Notes: a model not told the origin generated them from the letters alone. Counted from the first letter of the stretch, positions 34,834 through 45,046 are shown. The stretch is DNA of 64,000 nt from CATQHP01 sp965205595 (GCA_965205595.1 CBDBHI010000066.1:1-64000), one strand, 5' to 3'. Numbers and translations: made by a program.

Positions 34834-35448
34834 GTGGCATTGTCGAACCCATCGCTAACCGCGCCGTCTGACCAGGAACTCGTCATTCTGGCGAAGTCCG
34901 GCGACGCCGATGCGTTCACTCAGCTAATCGATCGTAACGCGCCCAAGGTCTATCGCACCGCTCGGCACATCACCAAAAACGACGCCGACGCGGAAGATGT
35001 GCTCCAAGAAGCGTTTCTAAAAGCGTATTCCAAACTGGATCAATTCGAGGGCACGGCGCAGTTCTACACGTGGCTGACCCGCATTGTGGTCAACGAAGCG
35101 CTGATGCGGCTGCGAAGCCAAAAGCGCCGCAAGACGGTTTCGCTCGACGAGGAGTTACAAACCGAAGACTCATCGATTGTTCGCGAGACGCGCTCTCAGG
35201 GTGAAACGCCTGCCGAGGCATTCGAACGCTCTGAGGTAGCCGATGTCGTCGCCCACGCAATTGATTCGCTCGACGAGAAGTACCGCGCCGTATTCGTTTT
35301 ACGCGGCGTCGAGGGGTTTTCAACCGAGGAAACCGCACAAATGTTAGAGCTATCGACATCCGCCGTCAAGTCGCGGCTGCTGCGCGCGCGGCTAAAACTA
35401 AAAGATCAACTCAAAGGGGTATTGGGAAATCATGTCGGGTCAGCGTAA
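34834..35448 (+). CDS. ECF-type RNA polymerase sigma factor
   Basis: 204 residues from a GTG at 34834; the open frame extends to 34774 but that part overlaps the divergent gene and lacks sigma character. Region 2 runs from LVILAKSGDADAFTQLIDRN through DAEDVLQEAFLKAYSKLDQF, with the -10 recognition helix in it. Region 4 is SLDEKYRAVFVLRGVEGFST then TAQMLELSTSAVKSRLLRAR, a helix-turn-helix for the -35 element. The next gene overlaps by 17 bp and encodes its likely anti-sigma factor, the common RpoE-type arrangement. Confidence 0.93.
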   Translation: MALSNPSLTAPSDQELVILAKSGDADAFTQLIDRNAPKVYRTARHITKNDADAEDVLQEAFLKAYSKLDQFEGTAQFYTWLTRIVVNEALMRLRSQKRRKTVSLDEELQTEDSSIVRETRSQGETPAEAFERSEVADVVAHAIDSLDEKYRAVFVLRGVEGFSTEETAQMLELSTSAVKSRLLRARLKLKDQLKGVLGNHVGSA

Positions 35449-35683
35449 GGTCGATTGCCGCAAATTCTTGATAGAGGTCTCGAGCTATATCGATGGCGAT
35501 CTTGACCCGGAATTGCGCTCGCACCTTGAGTCGCATCTCAATAATTGCCAAGAGTGCTGGGTGATGTTCGACGAAACACGCCGCACGGTTGAGATTGTTG
35601 AGAACACTGACTGCCACCCGTTGCCCGACGAAATGCGAGAACGTTTGTTGACGACGCTCCGAGAGCGCATGAAATCCAGTTAG
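35432..35683 (+). CDS. putative anti-sigma factor, zinc-finger (ZAS) type
   Basis: 83 residues. HLESHLNNCQECW contains the HxxxCxxC of zinc-binding anti-sigma domains, with CRKFLIEVSSYIDGDLDPEL before it. There is no transmembrane segment, so a soluble, possibly redox- or zinc-responsive, regulator is expected. The 17-bp overlap with the sigma gene implies coupled translation and paired function. Confidence 0.9.
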   Translation: MSGQRKVDCRKFLIEVSSYIDGDLDPELRSHLESHLNNCQECWVMFDETRRTVEIVENTDCHPLPDEMRERLLTTLRERMKSS

Positions 35684-35686
35684 TTC

Positions 35687-35714
35687 GCATTTCTCAGCAC
35701 GTGGCGAGAAAAGC
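35687..35714. repeat. dispersed palindrome (family A), short form
   Basis: GCATTTCTCAGCACGTGG then GAGAAAAGC, three bases after the anti-sigma stop; one mismatch in the right arm. Confidence 0.8.
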
Positions 35715-35779
35715 TGGTTAACCCGGCCACCGCCCTCCGTGGTTGGGCGGATCATGCAAGGGTGAAACTTGAGATGCCA

Positions 35780-35925
35780 GGAGGCGACGTTGCGCTTCGC
35801 TGTACCGAGCCGCGCCGCCGTGCGGTGCGGTGCACACGTCGCCGAAAGGACCGCACCGCGAGGCGGCGCGGCTCGGTATCGCGACCGGTTTCGTCCAGCA
35901 AGTAGCTTGGCGAGCAGCTTGAAAA
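35780..35925. repeat. large GC-rich hairpin repeat (family B), copy 1
   Basis: Arms at 35804-35831 and 35850-35877 are near-perfect 28-bp complements, starting ACCGAGCCGCGCCGCC and ending GGCGGCGCGGCTCGGT around an 18-base loop. Flanks GGCGACGTTGCGCTTCGC on the left and GGTTTCGTCCA, then AGCAGCTTGAA, on the right also match the copy at 41290. The gap 35684-36053 holds no gene. Confidence 0.88.
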
Positions 35926-36053
35926 ATCAATTTTCGGGTTGGTTCGTTTTATGACGCTGCATGACGGTAGTAGGTCGATCCCCCTATCGAGCCGCTAGCC
36001 CATCGGTGCCAAAATCCTGGCACATCGTCCCCGCAACGGTCGATAAGTAGCCA

Positions 36054-39000
36054 ATGGCTCCGATTTTTCCAAGTATTCTGCCGAAGGTACCAGCGAGACA
36101 CTCAGGCATATACCTGTGGCGAGCGGTTCAAGCCGCTGCCCTATTCGCTTTCGCGGTCGGGTTGAGCGCTCAGGCGCCTCCGCAGGTGTTTGAAGACGCC
36201 AAAGACCCGACGACTCGGCTAAATGCGGCGGCTGCCGGACCGGATGTTGTCCGCGAGCGTTGGGTCAGCACGCGACTTGAAAGTTTTACCAGCGGACCGC
36301 TCGACCCCTCCCGTCGGCCACGCTCGCGAGCGGAAAGCGGCCCGCGCCGGCTCCGCCTCAACTTATTTCCCGATGCCGACGCTATATTCACTCAGACTGA
36401 GCGACGCGAGACTGCCGACGGAGTGATCTGGAAAGGCCGCTCCGAGAGCGGCGGCGAGGCCCTGGTGCTGGTGAGAGCGGGCAGCATCACCGCCAATGTG
36501 CGACTTGGCGACGGCCGTTTTTTCCATGTGCGCTCCGGCCCGGGTGTAGATTCTCCCGACGTCATCCGCGAGGTCGTATTCCAACGATCCGGGTTTATCG
36601 ACGATGCGGTCGAGCCGCCTGATTTGCCGCAACCGGCTGCCCTTCGACCCCAACCCGTGCGGGCCAACCCCGAACCGATTGCGCAGTCCAGCTCGACAAT
36701 TGACGTCGTGGTGGCTTACTCGCCTAGCGCACGCCAGGCGCGTGGTGGGCAGACGGCAATTGAGAATCTGATTCAGTTGACAATTGCCGAGACGAACAGT
36801 GGCTACGGACGAAGCGGAGTCGGAGCCCAAATGCGCCTCGTCCACATGCAGGAGTTGGCGCCGGGCGCATCTGAAGCGGCAAATATTGGCTTTCTAAACC
36901 ACATCACCTCGGGGCTCAGCAGCCTGCGCAGCCTGCGGGATCAACACGGCGCCGACCTAGTCAGCTACTGGATAGACGGGCCCGGTTCAAACGGCGGCGT
37001 CGTCGGAATCGCGTGGTTGATGACGAACCCAAGCAGTTCGTTCGCGTCGCGCGGCTTCATCGTTGTCGAGAGCCGTTTCGCCTCCGACCCGGCCTACACC
37101 TTCGCGCATGAGACCGGTCACAACATGGGAGCGAATCACGACTGGGACGTTAGCGGAAATCCGGGCGCGTTCGACTACTCTCACGCCCACAAGGACGAAA
37201 CCGGTTCGAGCCCGTTCCATACTGTCATGGCGTATCAGTGCAACAACGCTCCCTGCACTGCGATCAATAACTGGTCAAACCCGTCCGTCAACTTCCAGGG
37301 CCGCCCGACAGGCATCGCCGCGGGACAAACCCGCGCCGCCGACAATGCGCGCACTCTGAACAGCACCCGCTCGATCGTTGCAGCTTTCCGCTCCGCGTCC
37401 GGAGGTGGCGGCAACACCGGCGGTCCACAGAACCGCGAACCGTCGGCGGTCTCGATCGCTCCCAACAGCGGAAGCGGCGGGTCCGAGACTTTCACGCTGA
37501 CCTATTCCGACCCGGACGGTATTAACGACCTCGCATTCGTGCACTGGTTGCTCAACACCTCGCTCGCTTACGGCGGGTCATGCGGCGTTCGCTACAGCCC
37601 GGTCACGGGGCAGTTTAATCTCGTCAACGAAGCCGGCAGCGCCTGGCAATCGCCGGCGACGGTGGGAACGGTTTCGAACAGCCGCTGCAGCGTCGATCTA
37701 AGTGCCACACAGACCCAAAGCTCCGGCTCGACTCTAACCCTTTCACTACCCGTCGAATTCACTGCGGCGTTTGCGGGCGCGAAGTTCGCTTGGATCCAGG
37801 CAGAAGACAAATCCGACGACGACAGCGGCTGGCAGCAGTTGGGCGCTTGGACCGTTCCGTCGAGCACTCCCCGCGGTGGCGGAGGCGGCACGAATCCTCC
37901 ACCCTATGGGACAGCACCGTCAGCCGGACAGATCACACCCTCGAGCGGGAACAGCGCGACGCAGGAATTCTCGATGACGTTCAGCGACCCGGACGGTGCC
38001 GGCGACATCGAGAACGCCTATTTTCTGGCGAATACAACGGCGACCTGGCCCGGCGCCTGCGGCCTGCGCTATAGCCGCTCGACGAACCAGTTGCGCATCG
38101 GTACGGATTCAGCCAGCGGATGGGCCGGCGCGCTCAATCCCGGTTCGGGCAGCATCGAAGACAGCCAGTGCAGCGTGGACGGCGACAGCGTTGAGGTCAC
38201 TGATGCAGGCAATCAGCTAACCCTCACGATGGAGGTCGCATTTAAAGATTCGTTCGGCGGCGCACGCGGTCTTTTCCTCTCAGCAGAAGACAGCCAGGGC
38301 AACTCGACTGAGTGGAAGTCGGTTGGAAGCTGGAGCGTTCCCGGCAGCGGCGGAGGCGGCGGCGGAACCGGGGGCACGGACCCCGGCTGCGCGAATCCGA
38401 CAAACCCGTTTGGAGGCTGTGGCGGCACGGGTGGAACCGGCGGCACAGGTGGCCCGGGCGGTGGTGGATCAACACCAGGCTGCACGAATCCATTTAGTGG
38501 CTGCGGCGGCGGGGGAGCGGCACCGCAAGCGCCGACTCCCGCATCGGTTAAACCATCGAGCGGCCGCGGGGGCCGGCAAGACTTTTCGTTCCAATTCTCC
38601 GATGGCAATGGAACGGCCGACATGCGCCGGGTTTTCTTCGTTTTCACTCACAACGAAAGTTGGCGAGACGCCTGCGGACTGCGCTACACACTTGCCGAGG
38701 ACTTGCTCGAAATCGCTCGCGATGACGGCTCGGGCCTCTCGAGCGGGCTGCACCCCGGGAGCAGCAGTATCGGGAACTCCCAATGTTCGATCGACGGTTC
38801 GACAGTCGAGGTCAGTCTCGACGGCAACGAGCTCACGATCAATTTCTCCATCGCGTTCAAGGCGTCGTTCACAGGTCCGAAGAAGACGCTGTTGCTGATC
38901 GAAGACCGCGGCAATCTCTCAAGTGGCTGGCGCGAGCTCGGCGAGTGGACGGTCGATCTCACCGTAGCCCCGGGTGGAAATACTCCGTCGCAGCCCGGTC

Positions 39001-39878
39001 CGCCGCGCGCTGAAGCCGACCTCCCTGCGAGCGGTCGTGGCGATCAAGCGACGCTAACCCTTCGATTTAGCGACAACGAGGGAGCGGAAGGCATCACCCA
39101 CGCCTACTGGATTTTCAACGGCAGTCTGCGCTGGGCCTCGGGCTGCAACTTTTTCTATGACCCCCAAGATGGTGTTCTGGGTTTGGCCAACGATACCGGC
39201 AACGAATGGGTAGCCACGATCACACCTGGCGGCGGGGTGCTCGAAAACAGGCAGTGTTCGGTCGACGGCCGTTCCGTCTCGGTCGACAGATCGGGCGACA
39301 CGCTCGCTCTAACATTGACGTTGAATTTTACGCCGTACTTTAGCGGCCCGAAGAACATCTTCGCCGTCGCCGGAGACGGCAGCAGCCAAGCTTCCGGCTG
39401 GGAACACATTGGAAGTTGGTACGTCGAAGGGCCGGCAGTAGCTAGCCCGCCGGCGGGGCCGATTCCCGAGGGCGTCTCGCCCGCCGACGGCACGGGCTCG
39501 GCTGCAAGTCTGGTTTTCACCTACTCAGATGCCGATGGCGTTGAAGATCTTGACGTCGTTTTCGGTTGGATCAACTCCGATCTCGTTTCCAACGGCGGGT
39601 GCATTTTCAGCTATCAACCGGCGACCGGAGAATTCAGCTTGGTGAACGACATTGGCGATGGCTGGCTGGCTCCCGTCGCGCTTGGCGAAGGCGCCGTCGC
39701 CAACAGCCAATGCGCGATCAGTGGTGCCGCTTCGAGCGTCGGCGATCGAATTCAGCTCGATCTCGACTTTAATTTCGCAAACGCTTTTTCAGGCACAAAG
39801 AAAATCTATATGATCGCGATCGACAAATCCGATGCGCTCAGCGCATGGGTCGACGCCGGCACCTGGAACGTCCCGTAA
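36054..39878 (+). CDS. secreted metzincin metalloprotease with five C-terminal repeats
   Basis: 1274 residues. A signal peptide lies within residues 22-40 (AVQAAALFAFAVGLSAQ). A propeptide-like region precedes the reprolysin-like catalytic domain, with the zinc site HETGHNMGANHD (about 352-363) and Met-turn HTVMAYQC (about 390). Five 130-140-residue repeats start near 463, 621, 828, 984 and 1137, each with a P-SG-G start, YSD-DG or FSD-NG, a Cys near CGxRY or CxFxY, NSQCSVDG-like Cys and a GxW end. Paired Cys per repeat suggest one disulfide each. Gly-rich linkers sit between repeats 2 and 3. Probably a surface or secreted protease/adhesin. Confidence 0.88.
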   Translation: MAPIFPSILPKVPARHSGIYLWRAVQAAALFAFAVGLSAQAPPQVFEDAKDPTTRLNAAAAGPDVVRERWVSTRLESFTSGPLDPSRRPRSRAESGPRRLRLNLFPDADAIFTQTERRETADGVIWKGRSESGGEALVLVRAGSITANVRLGDGRFFHVRSGPGVDSPDVIREVVFQRSGFIDDAVEPPDLPQPAALRPQPVRANPEPIAQSSSTIDVVVAYSPSARQARGGQTAIENLIQLTIAETNSGYGRSGVGAQMRLVHMQELAPGASEAANIGFLNHITSGLSSLRSLRDQHGADLVSYWIDGPGSNGGVVGIAWLMTNPSSSFASRGFIVVESRFASDPAYTFAHETGHNMGANHDWDVSGNPGAFDYSHAHKDETGSSPFHTVMAYQCNNAPCTAINNWSNPSVNFQGRPTGIAAGQTRAADNARTLNSTRSIVAAFRSASGGGGNTGGPQNREPSAVSIAPNSGSGGSETFTLTYSDPDGINDLAFVHWLLNTSLAYGGSCGVRYSPVTGQFNLVNEAGSAWQSPATVGTVSNSRCSVDLSATQTQSSGSTLTLSLPVEFTAAFAGAKFAWIQAEDKSDDDSGWQQLGAWTVPSSTPRGGGGGTNPPPYGTAPSAGQITPSSGNSATQEFSMTFSDPDGAGDIENAYFLANTTATWPGACGLRYSRSTNQLRIGTDSASGWAGALNPGSGSIEDSQCSVDGDSVEVTDAGNQLTLTMEVAFKDSFGGARGLFLSAEDSQGNSTEWKSVGSWSVPGSGGGGGGTGGTDPGCANPTNPFGGCGGTGGTGGTGGPGGGGSTPGCTNPFSGCGGGGAAPQAPTPASVKPSSGRGGRQDFSFQFSDGNGTADMRRVFFVFTHNESWRDACGLRYTLAEDLLEIARDDGSGLSSGLHPGSSSIGNSQCSIDGSTVEVSLDGNELTINFSIAFKASFTGPKKTLLLIEDRGNLSSGWRELGEWTVDLTVAPGGNTPSQPGPPRAEADLPASGRGDQATLTLRFSDNEGAEGITHAYWIFNGSLRWASGCNFFYDPQDGVLGLANDTGNEWVATITPGGGVLENRQCSVDGRSVSVDRSGDTLALTLTLNFTPYFSGPKNIFAVAGDGSSQASGWEHIGSWYVEGPAVASPPAGPIPEGVSPADGTGSAASLVFTYSDADGVEDLDVVFGWINSDLVSNGGCIFSYQPATGEFSLVNDIGDGWLAPVALGEGAVANSQCAISGAASSVGDRIQLDLDFNFANAFSGTKKIYMIAIDKSDALSAWVDAGTWNVP

Positions 39879-39893
39879 ATCGACTCGACCGAC

Positions 39894-41078
39894 CTACTGG
39901 ACCGCAATCAGTTCGACGGAAAGCTTGACGCCGTCCGGCTGATGTGCCTGAACCAGAGTCAACACCGGCGCTTCCTCGGGAAACGTTTGAGCAAACAGTC
40001 GCTGAAACTCGTCCGCGTCGCCGAGATCAGCTAGATAGGCCCGCACGCTGACCACGTGGCCGAAGCCCATCAGTCCCAACTCCAACAGAGATTTGTGCTT
40101 TTCGACCACAGCCTCGAACTGCTCGTCGAATGTTTCGCCATCAGCCCTCATAGCCGAGGCATAGAGTGTGTCGCCGGCCAGTGAGCCCGGGCTTCGCAGC
40201 GCTGTCGGCTCTTGATCGAACATGAACAGACGGGTGATGTAGTCGTCGTCAGCCGCGACAAATGTAATCTCGGTCAAGATGTCGCCGGGAAGCCTTGAGA
40301 GGGCGACCGCCGAGCGGCTAGGCGCGCCGCCGACGCTGAAACGATCGGTGAATGTCGTGTCAATCTCGGCTGCAACCGCTGTCGGCGGAGAATATGTGTG
40401 AGAGAAGGCCACGTTCTGGAAACTCAGACCCGTCGCCGCTAAGATGTGCCCAATCGTCGTAATCGTCTGGTCGGCTTGGGCAGCGGTCCCTTCGGCCAGA
40501 TCGCCGCTCTTAGGGTCGCGTCCTCCTTGCCCCGAAACATAGACGGTCTGGCCCGCGCGAACGGCGGACGAATAGGGTCCCATCGCTGCTGGAATGACGT
40601 CTTCGGATGGGCGAATCACTTCGATAGCGGCAGCGTCGGCGTAGGCTGTACAAGTAACCATCACCCCGGCCCCACCTGGAAGGGCGGGAAACTCCAACGT
40701 AGTCCGCGCCGGGTAGGCGCCCTGCTCGAAAAAGCTACCGTAGACGGCATTCATTTCGGCATAGTTATTCATGTCTGAAAGATGGACATGACAACTGACA
40801 ACATTGGAATACGTGAGCTCTAACTGCTTCAGAAGGGCACCGAGCTGTTCCATCACGGCTGTGGTTTGCGCGTCGATCGGAGCTGCCGCGTCCGCCGCCG
40901 CGATTCCGCCCAGGTAGAGCGTTCTGCCGACGAGAATTCCATCCGCGGAATCGCCTCCACCCGCCGTCAAAAATTGCCTCGATACCCGCACGGGCGCGAC
41001 GCGCGCCTCCTTCGGCTCGGGCTCGTCTTTGACACAGCCAATCAGCACCAACAGGACTACGAAAAAAATGCGCTGCAC
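39894..41078 (-). CDS. lipoprotein with three tandem RidA (YjgF/L-PSP) domains
   Basis: 394 residues. FVVLLVLIGC is a lipoprotein signal with Cys15 as lipidation site. Three Rid domains follow: about 28-153 (YLGGIAAADAAAPIDAQT, YPARTTLEFPAL), about 155-280 (AAMGPYSSAVRAGQTVYVSG, PSRSAVALSRLPG) and about 285-394 (GSLAGDTLYASAM, APVLTLVQAHQP). Rid proteins deaminate reactive enamine/imine intermediates as trimers in the cytoplasm. The Arg that binds the substrate carboxylate is plausibly present in domains 1 and 2 (PART and PSRS) but is replaced by APVL in domain 3. An exported single-chain pseudo-trimer is unusual. Confidence 0.85.
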   Translation of the reverse strand: MQRIFFVVLLVLIGCVKDEPEPKEARVAPVRVSRQFLTAGGGDSADGILVGRTLYLGGIAAADAAAPIDAQTTAVMEQLGALLKQLELTYSNVVSCHVHLSDMNNYAEMNAVYGSFFEQGAYPARTTLEFPALPGGAGVMVTCTAYADAAAIEVIRPSEDVIPAAMGPYSSAVRAGQTVYVSGQGGRDPKSGDLAEGTAAQADQTITTIGHILAATGLSFQNVAFSHTYSPPTAVAAEIDTTFTDRFSVGGAPSRSAVALSRLPGDILTEITFVAADDDYITRLFMFDQEPTALRSPGSLAGDTLYASAMRADGETFDEQFEAVVEKHKSLLELGLMGFGHVVSVRAYLADLGDADEFQRLFAQTFPEEAPVLTLVQAHQPDGVKLSVELIAVQ

Positions 41079-41289
41079 GCCCTTAACCTATCAGAGGCGC
41101 TGCACGGAGACCGACCGGGCGACCCCAGATCAGTTGAATTCTGCGTCGAGAAACAGGCCGAGCAACAGCCACCGAATATAGGGCGCTTTGCCGAAAAACT
41201 TGCGCCCCTTGAGCTCGCTGCAGCAGCGTTTATTTGGCGAAGCTGCGCGTAGAGCGGTCTCACAATCGCCGAGCTCACAAAGAGTTTGC

Positions 41290-41435
41290 CCGGCGACGTT
41301 GCGCTTCGCAGTACCGAGCCGCGCCGCCGTGCGGTGCGGTGCACACGTCGTAGAGAGGACCGCACCGCGAGGCGGCGCGGCTCGGTTCATCGAAAGGTTT
41401 CGTCCAACAAGCGGCTCGTGTTGGCAGCTCGAAGA
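41290..41435. repeat. large GC-rich hairpin repeat (family B), copy 2
   Basis: Arms at 41313-41340 and 41359-41386 are the same as in the copy at 35804, again with GCACACGTCG in the loop. Left flank CGGCGACGTTGCGCTTCGC and right flank GGTTTCGTCCAACAAG match too. It sits in the 454-bp gap between the triple-Rid and beta-helix genes; no protein gene is seen in 41079-41532. Confidence 0.88.
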
Positions 41436-41532
41436 ATCGCGTTTCGGGTCAGGGGTCGGGGTCAGCCAGACGAGCTCGCCGCGGACTAACACCGTTGCCA
41501 ACAGCGCCAACCCATCCAGCAGTTTCTTCCGG

Positions 41533-44500
41533 CTACGGCATCACGGCCCAACAGACCGCGACGTCAAGCGACCCCGAGTTCGCGTCCGCCACATTTGCCC
41601 CGGTCGCGGTGAAGCGAGCCAGTACATCACGGGCGGCCGATGTCGAACTCTTAAACAGATTGGTGTCTTGCATGGCGACGTTCCCGGCAGGTTGAAATAC
41701 GTCAAATGCTCCGGCATAGAACGCTGCACCGGACGAGTCGCCGACACTCACCGTCATCGCCGTCAGTCCGCCGCCGGTGAAGGCTTGAGAATGTTTCACA
41801 TTCATACCGCTGATCTTCGCCCGGGCGGGCAAATTGAACAGCACGATGTCTTCAATCGCCGATGCCGCCGTTAGCGCGCTTTCCGGCACGGTGAAGGTCT
41901 CACACGACGGCGTTGATCCACCAGGAGCGATCGAAGCACCCGCGCCAGGCGCAACATACAGGCCCGGCCCAACAGTTACGGCCGTCGTGGTCGTCGGAAT
42001 ATAGGGCATCAGGGCTCGATCGGTAACCGACTTGTGGACCATGAATCCCCAAATATCAAAGGTGAAATCCGCGAGTCCCGCTTCGACTACTTTGCAGCGG
42101 ACCACAACCCCATGTGCGCCGCCTGAGTCGCTGGTGATCGGTCCGGCGACTCGTATCCAATCGTCCTCCGTCCTGGCGGTCACCTCGTAGTTGATCGCCG
42201 CCCCGCTGCCGTTGAGGCGGCAGCCCGCGTCCGCGGTGATCACTCGCACCCAGTAGCTCATCGTGTATCTCGTGTCCGGCAACAGTCCAGTCACCGGGTT
42301 GATACCGGCGATGATCTCTTGAAATTGTGTTGGGCTCGCCACGCTGGTACGGCTAATTTGCTGCGTCACGCCTAGCGGATTTGTATCGCTCACCAAGGAA
42401 GTGTCGCCGGCCGCGAACCATGGGCCGGCGGTCAAGTCGTCGCTCTGCTTGGCAAAGTTCGTAACCGGGTCCGCGAGAATCGCGCCCGCGGCTGTGGACA
42501 TCCGCTCGCCATAGCGGCTCACGCCTGGGTTCGACCTGCCAATGAGCGTCACGCTTTCGAGATGTCCCGATGGGGATTGCACGTCGCAAGTCGAAGTCCA
42601 TGAGGCCACGATGCGACAATCCTCACATCTTTCGCCGATGACGCACCCACCCGGGACCACGAGATTCTCGGCCGTAATCCCTTTGCCCTTCTTGAGTTCC
42701 AATCCAGGAGAGCCCTCTAACACCCCACCACTGATCGAGATCCCGTGGGTGAAGCTGAAACCGCCCTGGTGGGCGGCGCCGACAGGGTCGAGAACTCGAA
42801 TTCCAAACTCGTTCAGCGCCTCCATATAGATCGTTCGAATTGAGCCGCCGACGAGCGAACCGACCTCTATCGCCCCATACGACGCTTCGGTGGTAAAATT
42901 GAAAATATCGATGTTTTGGATACTCGAGCCACTCGCAAACCGAAAGCCCCAACCAGCGTTAAAAGAGCCCGACAGTCGCGAGTCGCGAAAGCTATGTTGA
43001 TTGTTGATGCCGCGCAGGCCAATGCAGTTCGCGACCCGGCTGCCGCCCGAGCAAAATATCCTACCAAACCGCGAGCTAAACGAATCCGCCTCGACCATTA
43101 AGAAAAAGACACCGCCGCGACCGTTAGCCGCCCACGGATCCAACGTATTTGCAATCGGCGTGCCGAGAGTAAATGTGGTTGGGCTTGCTTCAAGGTGGCG
43201 TTCCATCAGGTAGACAAGCGGACCCTCGTTGCTCGCGAAGTAGTCACGCTTAAACTCCGTTTGCAGGTTGAGGTGATCAGCGAATTCCTGAGCAAGGTTG
43301 CTGCGCTCGAGCGATGACTGATCGACCGTGGCTCCGCCGCACCCCGAGGAGCATGGAGATCCGGTCCCGAGCGCTCCAACTAGGCTAAATAGAGTCGATG
43401 AAAGCGCGACGGCGCGAAACGTCCCGGCCGCGCCGGCCGCGGTCGTCTCGGCGGTGGTTGAAATCGTAATCTGATCTCCATCCTTGAACGTTGAGGCGCT
43501 GGCTACCGACACCCCGATTGCCGCGCCGACAACTGAGGTGATGCTCGTAACCGCGACTGGCGCCGCGAACGAAGTTGTATATGTCGGGTACGGGCCGCTG
43601 GCTCGCGAGCCGCCGCCAGAGAGTGTCAAGTCGACCGTATCGCCTGCGGAGGCGTCGGCGTCGAATCAGATCGAAGCGCTTTGCGTGCCTTGAAATGTCG
43701 AAGCAGTCTGGGCCAGCGAAACATCGTTGAAGCGTCCCTCGACTTCTTCAATCACTGACTCGTTTGCTTGAAAACTAATGTATTTGCTGAGCCAACTCGG
43801 GTTCGAGCCTGCGTCGAATTTTAGCCCTCTAATTTCGATCCCTCTGCCGTTGACTTCGGTCGCAACCATCGTTGCCGGAACGAGACGCTCCAGGATTCCA
43901 CCGCTTACGCTGCCTATCAGCCGTGCGGATCCTTCCAGTGCAACGGAATCGGTATCAACCACGGTGACGTAGTGGAATCCGTTAATCTCTGGCGCCGTCG
44001 CGCCGCTCACGTCGCGAATGAACACTCGGTCTCCATCGACCAAATTGTGAATAGCAGGCAGATCGGCCTGAATAGGAAACGCTGTGCCAAAGGCGGAAAT
44101 TGGAAAAATCTGCCCCGCCCACATGCCGGTCTTCGTAGCGACGTAGTCGCCCGACCCGCTAGAGGCGTCAAGCGAAAAATGCGTCGAATCGACGACGGTT
44201 ATCTGCCAATCGCCGTTGGCCGCTGAATTCCCCGGCACCCCGGTTATGTTCACGCTGTGCCCGCTCGACAAGCCGTGCGCGCTAGCTGTCTCGATGACGA
44301 TCGGTACTGCGTTGGTCGCGCCGATAATCTCAACGCGATCTTTCAACGCTCGACACTCCGGCACGATAGTTGTGGTTTGCCGGTTGAAACCGACGATGCT
44401 CACTCCCTCGGGCACCGTTGTCGGGCAGCTCGACACGCGGTAGAAGCCGGGGACGAGGTAAATCACGCTTCCGCCGTCAGCGACGGCCTCGGCCCAAGGG

Positions 44501-44694
44501 TTTCCAGCGTCGTAAGTCCAGGGGTCGAGCGATGCCCCGCTGCCGCCGTCGGCGAACAGGTGGGCGTATCGAATGTTCTCACGGGTACCGATCGGCAGTT
44601 CACCCTTTGACTGGGTGCCTAGGTCGATTCGGGTCTGGGCATGCAGCAATAGCGGCAGCATTACCAGCAAAGCTAGTCGCATAAATCTCTCCAA
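41533..44694 (-). pseudogene. large secreted beta-helix/tail-spike-like protein, interrupted by one in-frame TGA
   Basis: One 1053-position frame from 44694 to 41533, broken only by TGA at 43668-43666 between TFQGTQSASI and FDADASAGDTVDLTL. The start has a signal peptide (MRLALLVMLPLLLHAQ). WAEAVADGGSVIYLVPGFYR with VPEGVSIVGFN is the entry of a right-handed beta-helix (pectate-lyase or tail-spike style), and GSSIQNIDIFNF, GSLVGGSIRTIYME and GISISGGVLEG are helix rungs. A lectin-like domain (about 770-900) and a short C-terminal beta domain follow. A single sense codon would restore it. Function: perhaps polysaccharide binding or cleavage. Confidence 0.75.
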
Positions 44695-45046
44695 TTTCTG
44701 TAGTTGAAGGTACTGAGCCTAGCTCAGCAATGCGCGGCCTTCAGCGGCCTGCGCGTGTCGAGGATGTTTTCTCAGCCCCACTATAAACCTGGGCCGTACA
44801 CTTTTCTAAGATTTCGAGCGCAAAACAGCGGCGAGCGGTGCCCAGTCAAACTACCGCTAGAGCACTCGATCTCAAGCGCAAGTGGTTGAATTCACTAAAC
44901 ATATGGACGAAGCAACGCACAACCGGGTCTCATCGAGAGCCGAGCGAAAATAAATTTCAAAACCACAACACGGCCTTTTCGCTTCCGCCCTCAAGCAGCT
45001 CTTTTATCAACGCAGCGGTCTTGCCGACGGCAGACATCGGCGCATC
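44695..45046. other. intergenic stretch without a recognised gene
   Basis: 352 bp between two minus-strand genes, AT-richer than the surroundings in places. A 26-codon minus frame at 45037-44957 (start MSAVGKTAALIKELL) looks protein-like but has no support as a gene. It should contain the promoter of the beta-helix gene. Confidence 0.4.

Noticed and set aside
43630..43670. Selenocysteine reading of the TGA in the beta-helix gene
   Set aside because: No convincing SECIS at the bacterial position, no selenoprotein family match and no reason for a redox residue in a beta-helix; TAG and TAA interrupt other genes in the same way.
44957..45037. 26-codon minus frame (MSAVGKTAALIKELL...) after the sulfatase
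   Set aside because: Looks protein-like but is too short, has no ribosome binding site or relatives I can name, and may be the scar of a lost gene.
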